Shown here: piece after piece, positions 1 through 5,955 of the stretch
How the letters are laid out: each line of letters opens with the position of its first letter
Numbering within the stretch: the stretch's first letter is position 1
DNA from: an uncultured Bacteroidales bacterium
GTDB lineage: Bacteria > Bacteroidota > Bacteroidia > Bacteroidales > UBA932
DNA length: 9,155 nt
Assembly: GCA_905235615.1 (NCBI GenBank)
Contig: CAJOMB010000054.1
Location: 1-9,155 of the forward strand
Direction of reading: 5' to 3'
The notes under the pieces: model-generated
What the model was told of the DNA's origin: nothing
Seen by the model: only the letters and a program-made list of their open reading frames with translations
Databases searched by the model: none
Position numbers and translations under genes: made by a program

Positions 1-10
1 TACATGCTGT

Positions 11-79
11 TTAGACAAAGAATCTAACGAATTATGCGATTTTCTGTCTAAATATGACAAATAAAACTGATAATTAGAC
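11..79. promoter_or_regulatory. Candidate operator region: four TTAGA half-sites upstream of the ATPase promoter
   Basis: TTAGA occurs at 11-15 and 74-78, and its complement TCTAA at 23-27 and 47-51. The first two form a dyad with a 7-base spacer. The last two belong to a longer imperfect inverted repeat, 46-55 against 70-79, matching at 9 of 10 positions around a 14-base centre. All lie just upstream of the -33 element at 89. A repeated dyad next to a promoter suggests a repressor or activator site, but no regulator gene is visible. The inverted repeat could instead belong to the 3' end of a gene left of the window. AT-rich sequence raises the chance of coincidence. Confidence 0.3.
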
Positions 80-88
80 GAAAAATCG

Positions 89-118
89 TTGTTTTCTCGG
101 GTAACCTTACTATATTTG
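89..118 (+). promoter_or_regulatory. Bacteroidota-type promoter of the ATPase gene
   Basis: A TTG at 89-91 is followed by 19 bases and then TATATTTG at 111-118. This is a full match to the Bacteroidota primary sigma factor pattern (TTTG or TTG at -33, 19-21 bases, TAnnTTTG at -7). Transcription would begin near 124-127, leaving only about 10 bases before the ATG at 135. The mRNA would have a very short leader with no Shine-Dalgarno sequence. Confidence 0.75.
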
Positions 119-134
119 CACCAAAGAAAATGGT

Positions 135-1571
135 ATGAACAGGTCCATCTTTATCGGCAGAGAGAAGGAAGTCGCCGAACTTCAGAAATATTACGGTTCA
201 AAAGAATCAGAGTTTGTCGTCATCTATGGACGACGGAGAGTCGGAAAAACTTTCCTTGTTAAAGAATTTTTTGACGACAAATATGACTTCAAGGTAGCGG
301 GGTTATATAAAAAACCGAAGAAAGTTCAGTTGAAAAACTTCTCTCTTGCCTTGCAAGAGTATGGACTCCCGTTAAAAAAAACTCCACAGGACTGGCTGGA
401 AGCATTCTCTGCACTCAAGCAACTTTTGAAGGGAATCGAGGCAAATGACAGAAAAAAAGTAGTCTTTATTGACGAACTTCCATGGCTGGATACTCCGAAG
501 AGTGATTTCCTCGCCGCATTCGAATCTTTTTGGAACGGTTGGGGCGCCCAGCAAAACGACCTCATGCTGATCGTTTGCGGTTCCGCGACAACCTGGATTG
601 CAGAAAATCTTCTTGAGGATGCAGGCGGCCTTTTCAACAGAGCGGCAAGGCGCTTGTACCTGATGCCTTTTTCCCTCCATGAGACCGAAAAATACCTTCA
701 ATCCAGGGGGGTTCAATGGGGGCGGTACGACATCATTCAGACATACATGATAATGGGGGGTATCCCCTACTATCTGAAATTACTAGATGCTACCATCCCC
801 CTTTCGGCAAATATTGATAACATCTTTTTTAAAAAGAAAGGGCCTCTTTGGGATGAGTTTTCGGTACTATATGAAACACTGTTCGGAAGGTCTGAGCTTT
901 ACCTGAAGATTATAAATACCCTGGCAAGCAGGAAATCGGGGTTGACTCAGAACGAAATTACAAAAGAAGCAAAAGTTCCACAGAACGGTGCCTTCACGAA
1001 AGCCCTGAAGGATCTGGTCCGTTGCGAATTTGTCCGGGCATATAACAGTTTCGGTAAAAAAAACAGTGATATAACTTACCAGCTGAGTGACTACTACACC
1101 CTATTTTATTTCAGATTCATCAAGGATCAGATGAACCCGGACGAGCATTATTGGACCCTCACATTGGACAATCCCTCCAGGGCCGCGTGGGCCGGTTATT
1201 CGTTCGAACAGGTTTGCAAAGACCATCTCTGGCAAATCCGCCGGGCACTCGGCATCAACGGGATTCTTACCAGTGCGTCATCCTGGAAAGGGCAATATGA
1301 CGGGAACGGCGCTCAGATAGACATTGTCATTGAAAGGAGAGACCGGATAGTAAATATATGTGAAGCCAAGTACTCCATTGACGAGTTTATCATTGACAAG
1401 GAATACGAAGAACGACTCCGTAACAAACTATCGATATTCAAAGCCGCCACCCATACAAAAAGTGCAGTTCAACTGGTGATGATAACCACTTTTGGAGTGA
1501 AACAGAATTCACATTCAGGCATCGTCTCCGCCAATGTGACGATGAACCATCTCTTTGCAAACGAAGAATAG
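135..1571 (+). CDS. AAA-type ATPase with C-terminal DUF234 / PD-(D/E)XK-like domain
   Basis: This is a predicted cytoplasmic ATPase of the archaeal-ATPase/DUF234 group (ATPase_2-like), common in many copies in Bacteroidales but without a firm role. Residues 1-10 hold the family's opening GRE motif. Walker A is GRRRVGKT at 32-39, and Walker B is VVFIDE at 109-114 with D113 and E114. A sensor-1-like segment ending VCGSATTW lies at 147-154, and a conserved MGGIPYYL follows in the lid region. Residues about 254-330 look like a winged helix. The C-terminus has a nuclease-like pattern: D396 in QIDIVIE, then E410-A-K412 in ICEAKYS. The 478-residue length and all visible motifs are intact, so it should be functional. 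It stands alone, transcribed from its own promoter, and is AT-richer than the genes after 2769, which suggests accessory DNA. A DNA-processing, defence or mobile-element role is possible but not shown. Confidence 0.88.
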   Translation: MNRSIFIGREKEVAELQKYYGSKESEFVVIYGRRRVGKTFLVKEFFDDKYDFKVAGLYKKPKKVQLKNFSLALQEYGLPLKKTPQDWLEAFSALKQLLKGIEANDRKKVVFIDELPWLDTPKSDFLAAFESFWNGWGAQQNDLMLIVCGSATTWIAENLLEDAGGLFNRAARRLYLMPFSLHETEKYLQSRGVQWGRYDIIQTYMIMGGIPYYLKLLDATIPLSANIDNIFFKKKGPLWDEFSVLYETLFGRSELYLKIINTLASRKSGLTQNEITKEAKVPQNGAFTKALKDLVRCEFVRAYNSFGKKNSDITYQLSDYYTLFYFRFIKDQMNPDEHYWTLTLDNPSRAAWAGYSFEQVCKDHLWQIRRALGINGILTSASSWKGQYDGNGAQIDIVIERRDRIVNICEAKYSIDEFIIDKEYEERLRNKLSIFKAATHTKSAVQLVMITTFGVKQNSHSGIVSANVTMNHLFANEE

Positions 1572-1867
1572 CAGGACCTGTCATCCGGACTGCGCCACCC
1601 TCAATGAGGGAAGCACTGCTGCACTCCGGCACTTGAAAAAGTCGCAAAATGGCATCTTTGGGGTCGTCGAAAAACCCGTTACAGCCGTCTACAGGGCCAC
1701 TGATACAAAAATCTGTGTGGCTCCAGACCTCAGAGCACCTTCATGGTAGCAGTTCATGGCCCGGGTTCCGGGTGAGGAACTTTCCGCCGAAACGCAACAA
1801 AGTTTAAACTATTGTGCTATATTCCTGTCTTTGACACTTTGATTTTATTATACTTATCCAAGCAAAG
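1572..1867. other. Gene-free stretch between the ATPase and the efflux remnant
   Basis: No convincing gene is seen on either strand. A perfect CCCTC-AAT-GAGGG hairpin lies at 1598-1610, 26 bases after the ATPase stop, but no T-run follows it, so it is only a weak terminator candidate. A second small hairpin (CCCGG, 3-base loop, CCGGG) is at 1760-1772. An open frame at 1555-1749 gives a 64-residue peptide with no recognisable domain, starting inside the ATPase gene. From about 1800 the sequence becomes very AT-rich. An in-frame stop at 1832-1834 closes the reading frame of the efflux remnant. The stretch may be the scar of a deletion that removed most of an efflux operon. Confidence 0.5.
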
Positions 1868-2095
1868 ATGGACTGCTTTTCGGCGAGAGAACAATACCTC
1901 CATTCCGTTAATGAAGCACATTACGCAGAGGAGGCATTTAAACAGGTAGAAAGAAAATATAATCTTGGGGCTGTGGACTTTTTAACATGGAATACTGCGG
2001 CCGTCGAATTGGCAAAATCCCACTACTCCTTGGCCGAAGCCAAATATACTTATTATCTCAAAATTGAAATCCTTAATATTTATCGTTATATTTGA
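1868..2095 (+). pseudogene. C-terminal remnant of a TolC-family outer-membrane efflux protein
   Basis: The 75 codons resemble the last part of a TolC-type outer-membrane efflux channel, whose full members are usually 400-480 residues. The visible match is the closing helix pair of the periplasmic tunnel. Residues 5-29 form an amphipathic helix, followed by KYNLGAVDFLTWN at 30-42 and the Ala/Lys-rich helix ending AEAKYTYYLKIEIL at 56-69. The signal peptide, beta-barrel segments and all of the first structural repeat are missing. Upstream the frame is open only to 1835, with a stop at 1832-1834, so no larger gene is intact here. The ATG at 1868 is a formal start only, and no Bacteroidota promoter was found before it. 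The fragment carries the promoter of the next gene in its 3' end, which may explain why it persists. An expressed small protein is possible but less likely. Confidence 0.65.
2064..2094 (+). promoter_or_regulatory. Bacteroidota-type promoter inside the efflux remnant
   Basis: TTG at 2064-2066, a 20-base spacer and TATATTTG at 2087-2094 match the clade consensus fully. The -7 element overlaps the remnant's stop codon (2093-2095). Transcription would start near 2100. This rules against the alternative TTG start at 2092 for the next gene, because that codon lies inside the -7 box. It favours ATG 2110 or 2116. Confidence 0.75.
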
Positions 2096-2109
2096 AAAAA
2101 TTTAAAATC

Positions 2110-2667
2110 ATGAACATGAAACGTACAGTATTATGCTTGTCGCTGCTTGTGGCAACGACCATGTTGCTGGCTCAAGAAGCCTCCAAAAAGTATGGCATTA
2201 AATCCGGAACCATTACAACGGTGTCTGAAGTAATGGGACAGAAGATTGAATCCAAAGGCTATTTTGACGACTACGGGAATCTCCAGTCATCCAAGGCAAA
2301 TACCTTTGGTATGGAAATCTCCACCATCCTTCGGGACGGGAAGACGTATGTGGTGAATCATTCCGCCCAACAGGTGCAACAGCTGCCCGTTCAGGAAACC
2401 ATCAACTACCTGGATTTAACTGATGAAATCATTTCCAAATATAAAATCCAGGAGGTCGGGAAGGAAACGGTAACAGGAAAAGAGTGTGTCAAATACACGC
2501 TGGAGGTGTCACAGATGGGACAGACTGCCCAACTCACCGTCTCTGTCTGGCAGGGATTCCCGATGAAGACCGTCACCAGCGCCAACGGCATGGAAGTAGT
2601 CGCTACCATAACTGAAATCACCGAGTGCGAAGTGGATCCGTCCCTGTTTGAGGTCCCCACTTTTTAA
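2110..2667 (+). CDS. Secreted DUF4412/LolA-like periplasmic protein
   Basis: The product is 185 residues, with a signal peptide at 1-21: Lys4-Arg5, a hydrophobic core LCLSLLVATTMLL, and probable cleavage after LLA. No lipobox cysteine follows, so it should be soluble in the periplasm rather than a lipoprotein. The mature part resembles DUF4412 and related proteins with the LolA/LolB fold: beta-rich sequence, a GKETVTGKECVKYTLEV strand pair near 117-133, VWQGFPMK, and an ending close to DPSLFEVPTF. Family roles are poorly known; a lipid or hydrophobic-ligand binding role is inference. Cys126 and Cys173 could form a disulfide. The start is chosen at ATG 2110 because the promoter -7 box ends at 2094; ATG 2116 would give the same signal peptide two residues shorter. 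The gene is a single transcription unit, closed by the terminator at 2692. Confidence 0.75.
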   Translation: MNMKRTVLCLSLLVATTMLLAQEASKKYGIKSGTITTVSEVMGQKIESKGYFDDYGNLQSSKANTFGMEISTILRDGKTYVVNHSAQQVQQLPVQETINYLDLTDEIISKYKIQEVGKETVTGKECVKYTLEVSQMGQTAQLTVSVWQGFPMKTVTSANGMEVVATITEITECEVDPSLFEVPTF

Positions 2668-2691
2668 CGGCACGCCCGATTGGCCGAAAGC

Positions 2692-2725
2692 AAAAAGGTC
2701 CCTTTGTGAAAGAGGGACTTTTTTT
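2692..2725 (+). terminator. Intrinsic terminator after the DUF4412-like gene
   Basis: The core stem GTCCCT (2698-2703) pairs with AGGGAC (2713-2718) around a 9-base loop. It is extended by AAAAAG (2692-2697) against the T-run (2719-2724) with one G-T pair, giving about 12 pairs in all. Seven Ts follow the core stem. Because the left arm begins with an A-run, the hairpin could also work on the opposite strand. It lies 25 bases after the stop codon. Confidence 0.85.
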
Positions 2726-2734
2726 GTATCTTTG
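2703..2734 (+). promoter_or_regulatory. Promoter of the exbB-exbD-tonB operon, overlapping the terminator
   Basis: TTTG at 2703-2706, a 20-base spacer and TATCTTTG at 2727-2734 match the Bacteroidota consensus. The -33 element starts at the last base of the terminator's left arm and runs into its loop, and the -7 element starts two bases after the T-run. Transcription should start near 2740, giving a leader of roughly 28 A-rich bases before ATG 2769. Confidence 0.8.
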
Positions 2735-2768
2735 CGGGTTAATAGGAAAATTGTAAAAACAAAGATAT

Positions 2769-3482
2769 ATGTTATTCCAACTTCTTCAAGCAGACACCCT
2801 GGAAGCTGCCGCACAGCAGCTTTCCACGGGAGCTACCCAGCCCACGCAGATGAGCACCAGCCTGTGGTCCATGTTCAACATGGGCGGTCCCCTGATGTGG
2901 GTGCTCCTGGCCCTCAGTTTCCTGGCCATCTACCTGATCGGCCGCAAGTGGTGGATGATCAAGAACGCCTCCAAGATCGACCCTCATTTCATGCAGGACA
3001 TCCGTGACTACATGAACGAGGGCAAGACCCAGAGCGCCATCACCCTCTGCGGCAAGTACGACAACCCCGTGGCCCGCATGATCGAGACCGGCATCCATCG
3101 GATGGGACGTCCCATGGCCGATATCCAGAGCGCCATCGAGAATATTGGCAACGTGGAGGTGGCCCGCCTGGAAAAGGGCCTGCCCCTGCTGGCCACCATC
3201 GCCGGCGGTGCGCCGATGATTGGTTTCCTGGGCACCGTGATGGGTATGGTGAAGGCCTTCTTCAACATGTCCAAGGCCGGCAACAACATTGACATCACCC
3301 TGCTGAGCGACGGTATCTACACCGCCATGCTCACCACCGTGGGCGGCCTCATCGTGGGTATCATCGCCTACTTCGGCTACAACTGGCTCACCTCCCAGGT
3401 AAGCGACCTGGTGTACAAGATGGAAAGCTCCACCCTGGAGTTCATCGACATCATCCTGAACGAACCCGGCGAAGACGAGTAA
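2769..3482 (+). CDS. exbB: ExbB/TolQ/MotA-family proton channel protein
   Basis: This is the inner-membrane proton-channel subunit of the TonB energy-transducing complex; with ExbD it converts proton-motive force into motion of TonB. The 237-residue protein has three predicted membrane segments: about 41-57, 138-163 and 182-204. The large cytoplasmic loop at 59-137 sits between the first two, as in ExbB. The pore-lining threonines of E. coli ExbB (Thr148, Thr181) line up with Thr156 in GFLGTVMGM and Thr190 in AMLTTVGGL. The position equivalent to E. coli Glu176 appears to be Thr185. The start is supported by the promoter at 2703-2734 and by the short hydrophobic N-terminus common in Bacteroidota members. 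It is followed four bases later by exbD. TolQ is the main alternative name; the adjacent tonB favours ExbB. Confidence 0.92.
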   Translation: MLFQLLQADTLEAAAQQLSTGATQPTQMSTSLWSMFNMGGPLMWVLLALSFLAIYLIGRKWWMIKNASKIDPHFMQDIRDYMNEGKTQSAITLCGKYDNPVARMIETGIHRMGRPMADIQSAIENIGNVEVARLEKGLPLLATIAGGAPMIGFLGTVMGMVKAFFNMSKAGNNIDITLLSDGIYTAMLTTVGGLIVGIIAYFGYNWLTSQVSDLVYKMESSTLEFIDIILNEPGEDE

Positions 3483-3486
3483 GCGT

Positions 3487-3897
3487 ATGGCCCTGAAACG
3501 CAATACCAAAGTGGATGCGCAGTTCTCGGTGTCCAGCATGACGGACATCGTGTTCCTGCTGCTGATCTTCTTCCTGGTAACCTCCACGCTCATCAACCCC
3601 AACGCGCTGAAGCTCCTGCTGCCCAAATCCACGGGCCAGGTGAGCGCCAAGGCCACGGTGAGCGTGAGCATCAAGGACTGGGGAGACAACACCTACACCT
3701 ACCACGTGAACGGGGACAAGAATCCCGTCACCTACGAGGTGGTGGAGGAAGAACTCATCGGCCTTCTCTCTTCCGAGGAAGACCCTACCTTCTCCATCTA
3801 CAGTGACCAGAGCGTCCCGGTGGGAGAAGTGGTGCAAATCATGAACATTGCCAAACGGAATCACTACAAGGTGATTCTGGCCACCCAGCCCGAATAA
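3487..3897 (+). CDS. exbD: ExbD/TolR-family biopolymer transport protein
   Basis: This is the partner of ExbB in the proton-driven TonB motor. The 136-residue protein has a short basic cytoplasmic tail, then one membrane helix at about 18-36 containing Asp20 in the SSMTDIVFLLLIFF motif. That residue matches the essential protonatable Asp25 of E. coli ExbD. The periplasmic domain at 40-136 has the usual beta-alpha fold with SIYSDQSVPVGEVVQIMNIAKR, the ExbD-type substitute for the 'D...V.y..vv.v...' segment. The gap to exbB is 4 bases and to tonB also 4, so the three are cotranscribed and probably translationally coupled. Many Bacteroidota operons carry two exbD copies in a row; only one is present here. 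TolR is the alternative reading. Confidence 0.92.
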   Translation: MALKRNTKVDAQFSVSSMTDIVFLLLIFFLVTSTLINPNALKLLLPKSTGQVSAKATVSVSIKDWGDNTYTYHVNGDKNPVTYEVVEEELIGLLSSEEDPTFSIYSDQSVPVGEVVQIMNIAKRNHYKVILATQPE

Positions 3898-3901
3898 GAA
3901 C

Positions 3902-4690
3902 ATGCAGCCCTACCAGCGCGCCAGAATCCAGCGGGAAAAACGCTCCAACGTAACCGGTCTTGCGGCTACGCTGCTTTTTCACGCCCTGGGCCTGGGAGTG
4001 CTCCTTACCGGCGGGCTCACCTACCTGGATCCCCCGCCGCCGGAGCGCACGCCGCTGCTTATCGAGTTCGAGGTGGAGCAGGTGCAGGAGAAACGCGCCC
4101 CCACCCGGACGGGCCGTCAGCCCCAGGCAGAGACGGTGGACCGTACCAAGCCCGTGGAACTGGTGCAGAAGGCCGAATCGCCCTATGTGAACGACAGGCC
4201 CAACACCACGCCGGAAACGAAGCCGGACGCCCACGGAGACGTGGAAGTGCCCGCCCCGGAAGCGGAAGAGCCCAAGCTGGACCCCCGCGCCTCCTTCCCC
4301 GGCATGTCCAGGAAGGATGACAACGCCACCACGCCGCACAGCGCCTCCGAGGCCTCGGAAGGCTTCAAGGCCGGCCAGGCCGACGGCAACACCCCGCAGG
4401 GCAAGACCGAGGGTACGGCCAATGCGCATGTGAAAGGCCGCAATGTGGTGGGAACCCTTCCCAAACCCGGCTACAACAGCCAGACGGAAGGCATTGTGGT
4501 GGTGCAGGTGAAGGTGGACCAGTATGGCGCCGTGACGGAAGCCATCCCGGGCGCGGAAGGCACCACCGTAACGGACAAGACGCTGTGGAACGCCGCCCGC
4601 AGCGCAGCCCTCAAGGCGCACTTCAACCAGAGCGCCAACGCTCCGGCCCTGCAGACCGGAACCATAACGTATATCTTTAAACTGAAATAA
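3902..4690 (+). CDS. tonB: TonB-type energy transducer
   Basis: This inner-membrane-anchored protein spans the periplasm and powers TonB-dependent outer-membrane receptors (SusC-like and iron transporters). The 262-residue protein has a cytoplasmic basic tail at 1-14 and an uncleaved membrane anchor at about 18-37. Thr23 and His27 fit the S-x3-H motif that faces ExbB in E. coli TonB. From about 44 to 178 there is a Pro/Glu/Lys/Thr-rich extended linker. The C-terminal TonB domain at about 179-262 opens with GRNVVGTLPKPGYNSQTEG and ends TGTITYIFKLK, typical of Bacteroidota energy transducers rather than the proteobacterial YP form. It completes the exbB-exbD-tonB unit. A TolA-like role is a weaker alternative because of the long linker. 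A repeat element begins two bases after the stop. Confidence 0.9.
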   Translation: MQPYQRARIQREKRSNVTGLAATLLFHALGLGVLLTGGLTYLDPPPPERTPLLIEFEVEQVQEKRAPTRTGRQPQAETVDRTKPVELVQKAESPYVNDRPNTTPETKPDAHGDVEVPAPEAEEPKLDPRASFPGMSRKDDNATTPHSASEASEGFKAGQADGNTPQGKTEGTANAHVKGRNVVGTLPKPGYNSQTEGIVVVQVKVDQYGAVTEAIPGAEGTTVTDKTLWNAARSAALKAHFNQSANAPALQTGTITYIFKLK

Positions 4691-4692
4691 AC

Positions 4693-4720
4693 AGATTCTT
4701 CACTTCGTTCAGAATGACAA
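4693..4720 (-). repeat. 28-base palindromic repeat, copy 1 (inverted, variant)
   Basis: Read on the minus strand this matches copies 2 and 3 at 26 of 28 bases. The potential hairpin spans 4695-4715: a 5-bp stem ATTCT/AGAAT, a tandem G-A/A-G mismatch, two more pairs and a GAA loop. The two differences (plus-strand 4702 and 4708) replace the outer G-C pair of the tip with A-T, so pairing is kept. It starts two bases after the tonB stop codon. Read in protein frames it yields SERSEES on the minus strand and RFFTSFRMT on the plus strand, peptides I recall from spurious gene predictions over dispersed repeats. Confidence 0.85.
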
Positions 4721-4767
4721 GTAGGATAACATATCACCGACGTGAGTCGAAATTTTAGTAGTGTATT
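4721..4767 (+). other. Leader between repeat copy 1 and rluB
   Basis: No TAnnTTTG promoter is visible here, so rluB may be read through from tonB. A small stem, CGAC/GTCG with a GTGA tetraloop of the GNRA type, is at 4738-4749. With only four pairs it may be chance. Confidence 0.3.
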
Positions 4768-5919
4768 ATGGAAGACAAAAAAAGAGGTACGAGACAACGC
4801 ATCGTACGCAGGCCCGCAGAAGGCCAGGCAGAAAAAGTAGATTACAGCACCAGCCGCAGTTTTGACAGCGACGAGCGCCCCGCCCGCCGCTACCACAGCG
4901 ACCGCCCCGCCTCCTATGGGGACCGTCCGTCGCGCGGAGACCGCCCCGCCTATGGGGAGCGCCGCCCCTCCTTCGGCCCCAAACGCGGACCCCGCCAGGA
5001 AGGCGACGCCGAAAGGCCCCGCCGCAGCGGTTACGGCAAGCCGTCCTTCGGCAACAAGCCCGCTTACGGCACCAAACCCGGCGCCCGCAAGCCCTTTAAC
5101 AAGCACAGCCAGGCCGACGAGGGCATGAAAGCCATGCTTTCCCGCAAGCCCCAGGTGAACGGCCGCTACTCCGACGACGACACCGCCCCCACCGAAATCC
5201 AGGAGGTGGTACGTCTGAACAAGTTCATCGCCAACTCCGGCGTATGCTCCCGCAGGGAGGCCGACACGCTCATCCAGAGCGGTGTGGTGACCGTGAACGG
5301 CGAGGTGGTCACCGAACTGGGCGTGAAGGTGAACGTGCTCACGGACGACATCCGCTTCAACGGGCAGCGCCTGAAAGGTGAAGAAAAGGTGTACATCGTG
5401 ATGAACAAGCCCAAGGGCTATGTGACCACCGCCAGCGACCCTCACGCGGAAAAGACCGTCATGGACCTGCTGAAGGGCTGCCCCACCCGCGTGTTCCCGG
5501 TAGGCCGGCTGGACAAGAACACCACCGGCGTGCTCATGTTCACCAACGACGGAGAAATGGCCGAGCGCCTCACCCATCCGTCCTACAACAAGAAGAAGAT
5601 TTACCAGGTGGTGCTGGACTCCCCCCTCTCCGAGGAAGACCAGAAGAAAATCCTGGAAGGCATCGAACTCAGCGACGGCGTGGTACAGGCCGATGAACTG
5701 GAATTCATCGACGCCCACGACCACCGTCAGTTGGGCATCGAAATCCACTCCGGCAAGAACCGCATCGTGCGCCGCATCTTCGAGAGCCTGGGCTATGAGG
5801 TAAGGGCCCTGGACCGCGTGTACTTCGCCGGCCTCACCAAGAAGGGCCTCAAGAAGAGCGACTGGCGCTACCTCACGGAAGGGGAAGTGAACATCCTCAA
5901 AATGGGAGCCTACGTTTAA
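4768..5919 (+). CDS. rluB: RsuA/RluB-family rRNA pseudouridine synthase with long low-complexity N-terminus
   Basis: This enzyme isomerises a specific uridine in ribosomal RNA to pseudouridine; in the RluB subgroup the target is 23S rRNA. The 383-residue protein starts with about 125 residues rich in Arg, Pro, Gly, Ser and Tyr. These contain degenerate RP-x-YG-type repeats (DRPASYGDRPSRGDRPAYGE and similar), probably disordered and RNA-binding. An S4 RNA-binding domain lies at about 147-195 (RLNKFIANSGVCSRREAD). The catalytic domain follows, with VGRLDKNTTGVL carrying the catalytic Asp249, then THPSYNKKKIYQV, and GKNRIVRRIFESLGYEV in the C-terminal part. Enzymes of other phyla usually lack the long N-terminus, but such extensions are familiar in Bacteroidota. 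The start at 4768 is the first ATG of the frame and begins a Lys/Arg-rich tail. Exact target uridine and the RluB versus RsuA or RluE/F assignment cannot be settled from sequence alone. Confidence 0.9.
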   Translation: MEDKKRGTRQRIVRRPAEGQAEKVDYSTSRSFDSDERPARRYHSDRPASYGDRPSRGDRPAYGERRPSFGPKRGPRQEGDAERPRRSGYGKPSFGNKPAYGTKPGARKPFNKHSQADEGMKAMLSRKPQVNGRYSDDDTAPTEIQEVVRLNKFIANSGVCSRREADTLIQSGVVTVNGEVVTELGVKVNVLTDDIRFNGQRLKGEEKVYIVMNKPKGYVTTASDPHAEKTVMDLLKGCPTRVFPVGRLDKNTTGVLMFTNDGEMAERLTHPSYNKKKIYQVVLDSPLSEEDQKKILEGIELSDGVVQADELEFIDAHDHRQLGIEIHSGKNRIVRRIFESLGYEVRALDRVYFAGLTKKGLKKSDWRYLTEGEVNILKMGAYV

Positions 5920-5927
5920 TAATTCTT

Positions 5928-5955
5928 TTGTCATTCTGAGCGAAGCGAAGAATCT
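5928..5955 (+). repeat. 28-base palindromic repeat, copy 2, abutting the era start codon
   Basis: It is identical to copy 3 over 30 bases (5928-5957 and 6858-6887). The hairpin would span 5933-5953: ATTCT 5933-5937 with AGAAT 5949-5953, tandem G-A mismatch (5938-5939 against 5947-5948), and the tip GCGAAGC at 5940-5946. The repeat fills nearly all of the 36-base gap between rluB and era, and its last base is next to the era ATG. On the minus strand it reads RFFASLRMT. Confidence 0.92.

Noticed and set aside
1598..1610. Perfect CCCTC/GAGGG hairpin as terminator of the ATPase gene
   Set aside because: Short stem and no following T-run; kept only as a note in the intergenic entry.
1555..1749. 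64-codon plus-strand frame after the ATPase
   Set aside because: Begins inside the ATPase gene, has no promoter or recognisable motif, and ends in the gene-free stretch.
2092..2109. TTG start for the DUF4412-like protein
   Set aside because: The codon lies within the promoter -7 box (2087-2094), so it would not be transcribed; ATG 2110 or 2116 gives a normal signal peptide.
2772..3692. 306-codon minus-strand frame opposite exbB and exbD
   Set aside because: Antisense of GC3-rich codons; extremely His/Gly/Val-rich with no domain, while the plus strand encodes clear ExbB and ExbD.
3839..4621. 260-codon minus-strand frame opposite tonB
   Set aside because: Same antisense artefact, lying over a well-supported TonB protein.
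4859..5100. Repetitive sequence in the 5' part of rluB as a tandem-repeat or CRISPR-like array
   Set aside because: The repeats are degenerate and in frame, encoding an Arg/Pro/Gly/Tyr-rich disordered extension familiar in Bacteroidota pseudouridine synthases.
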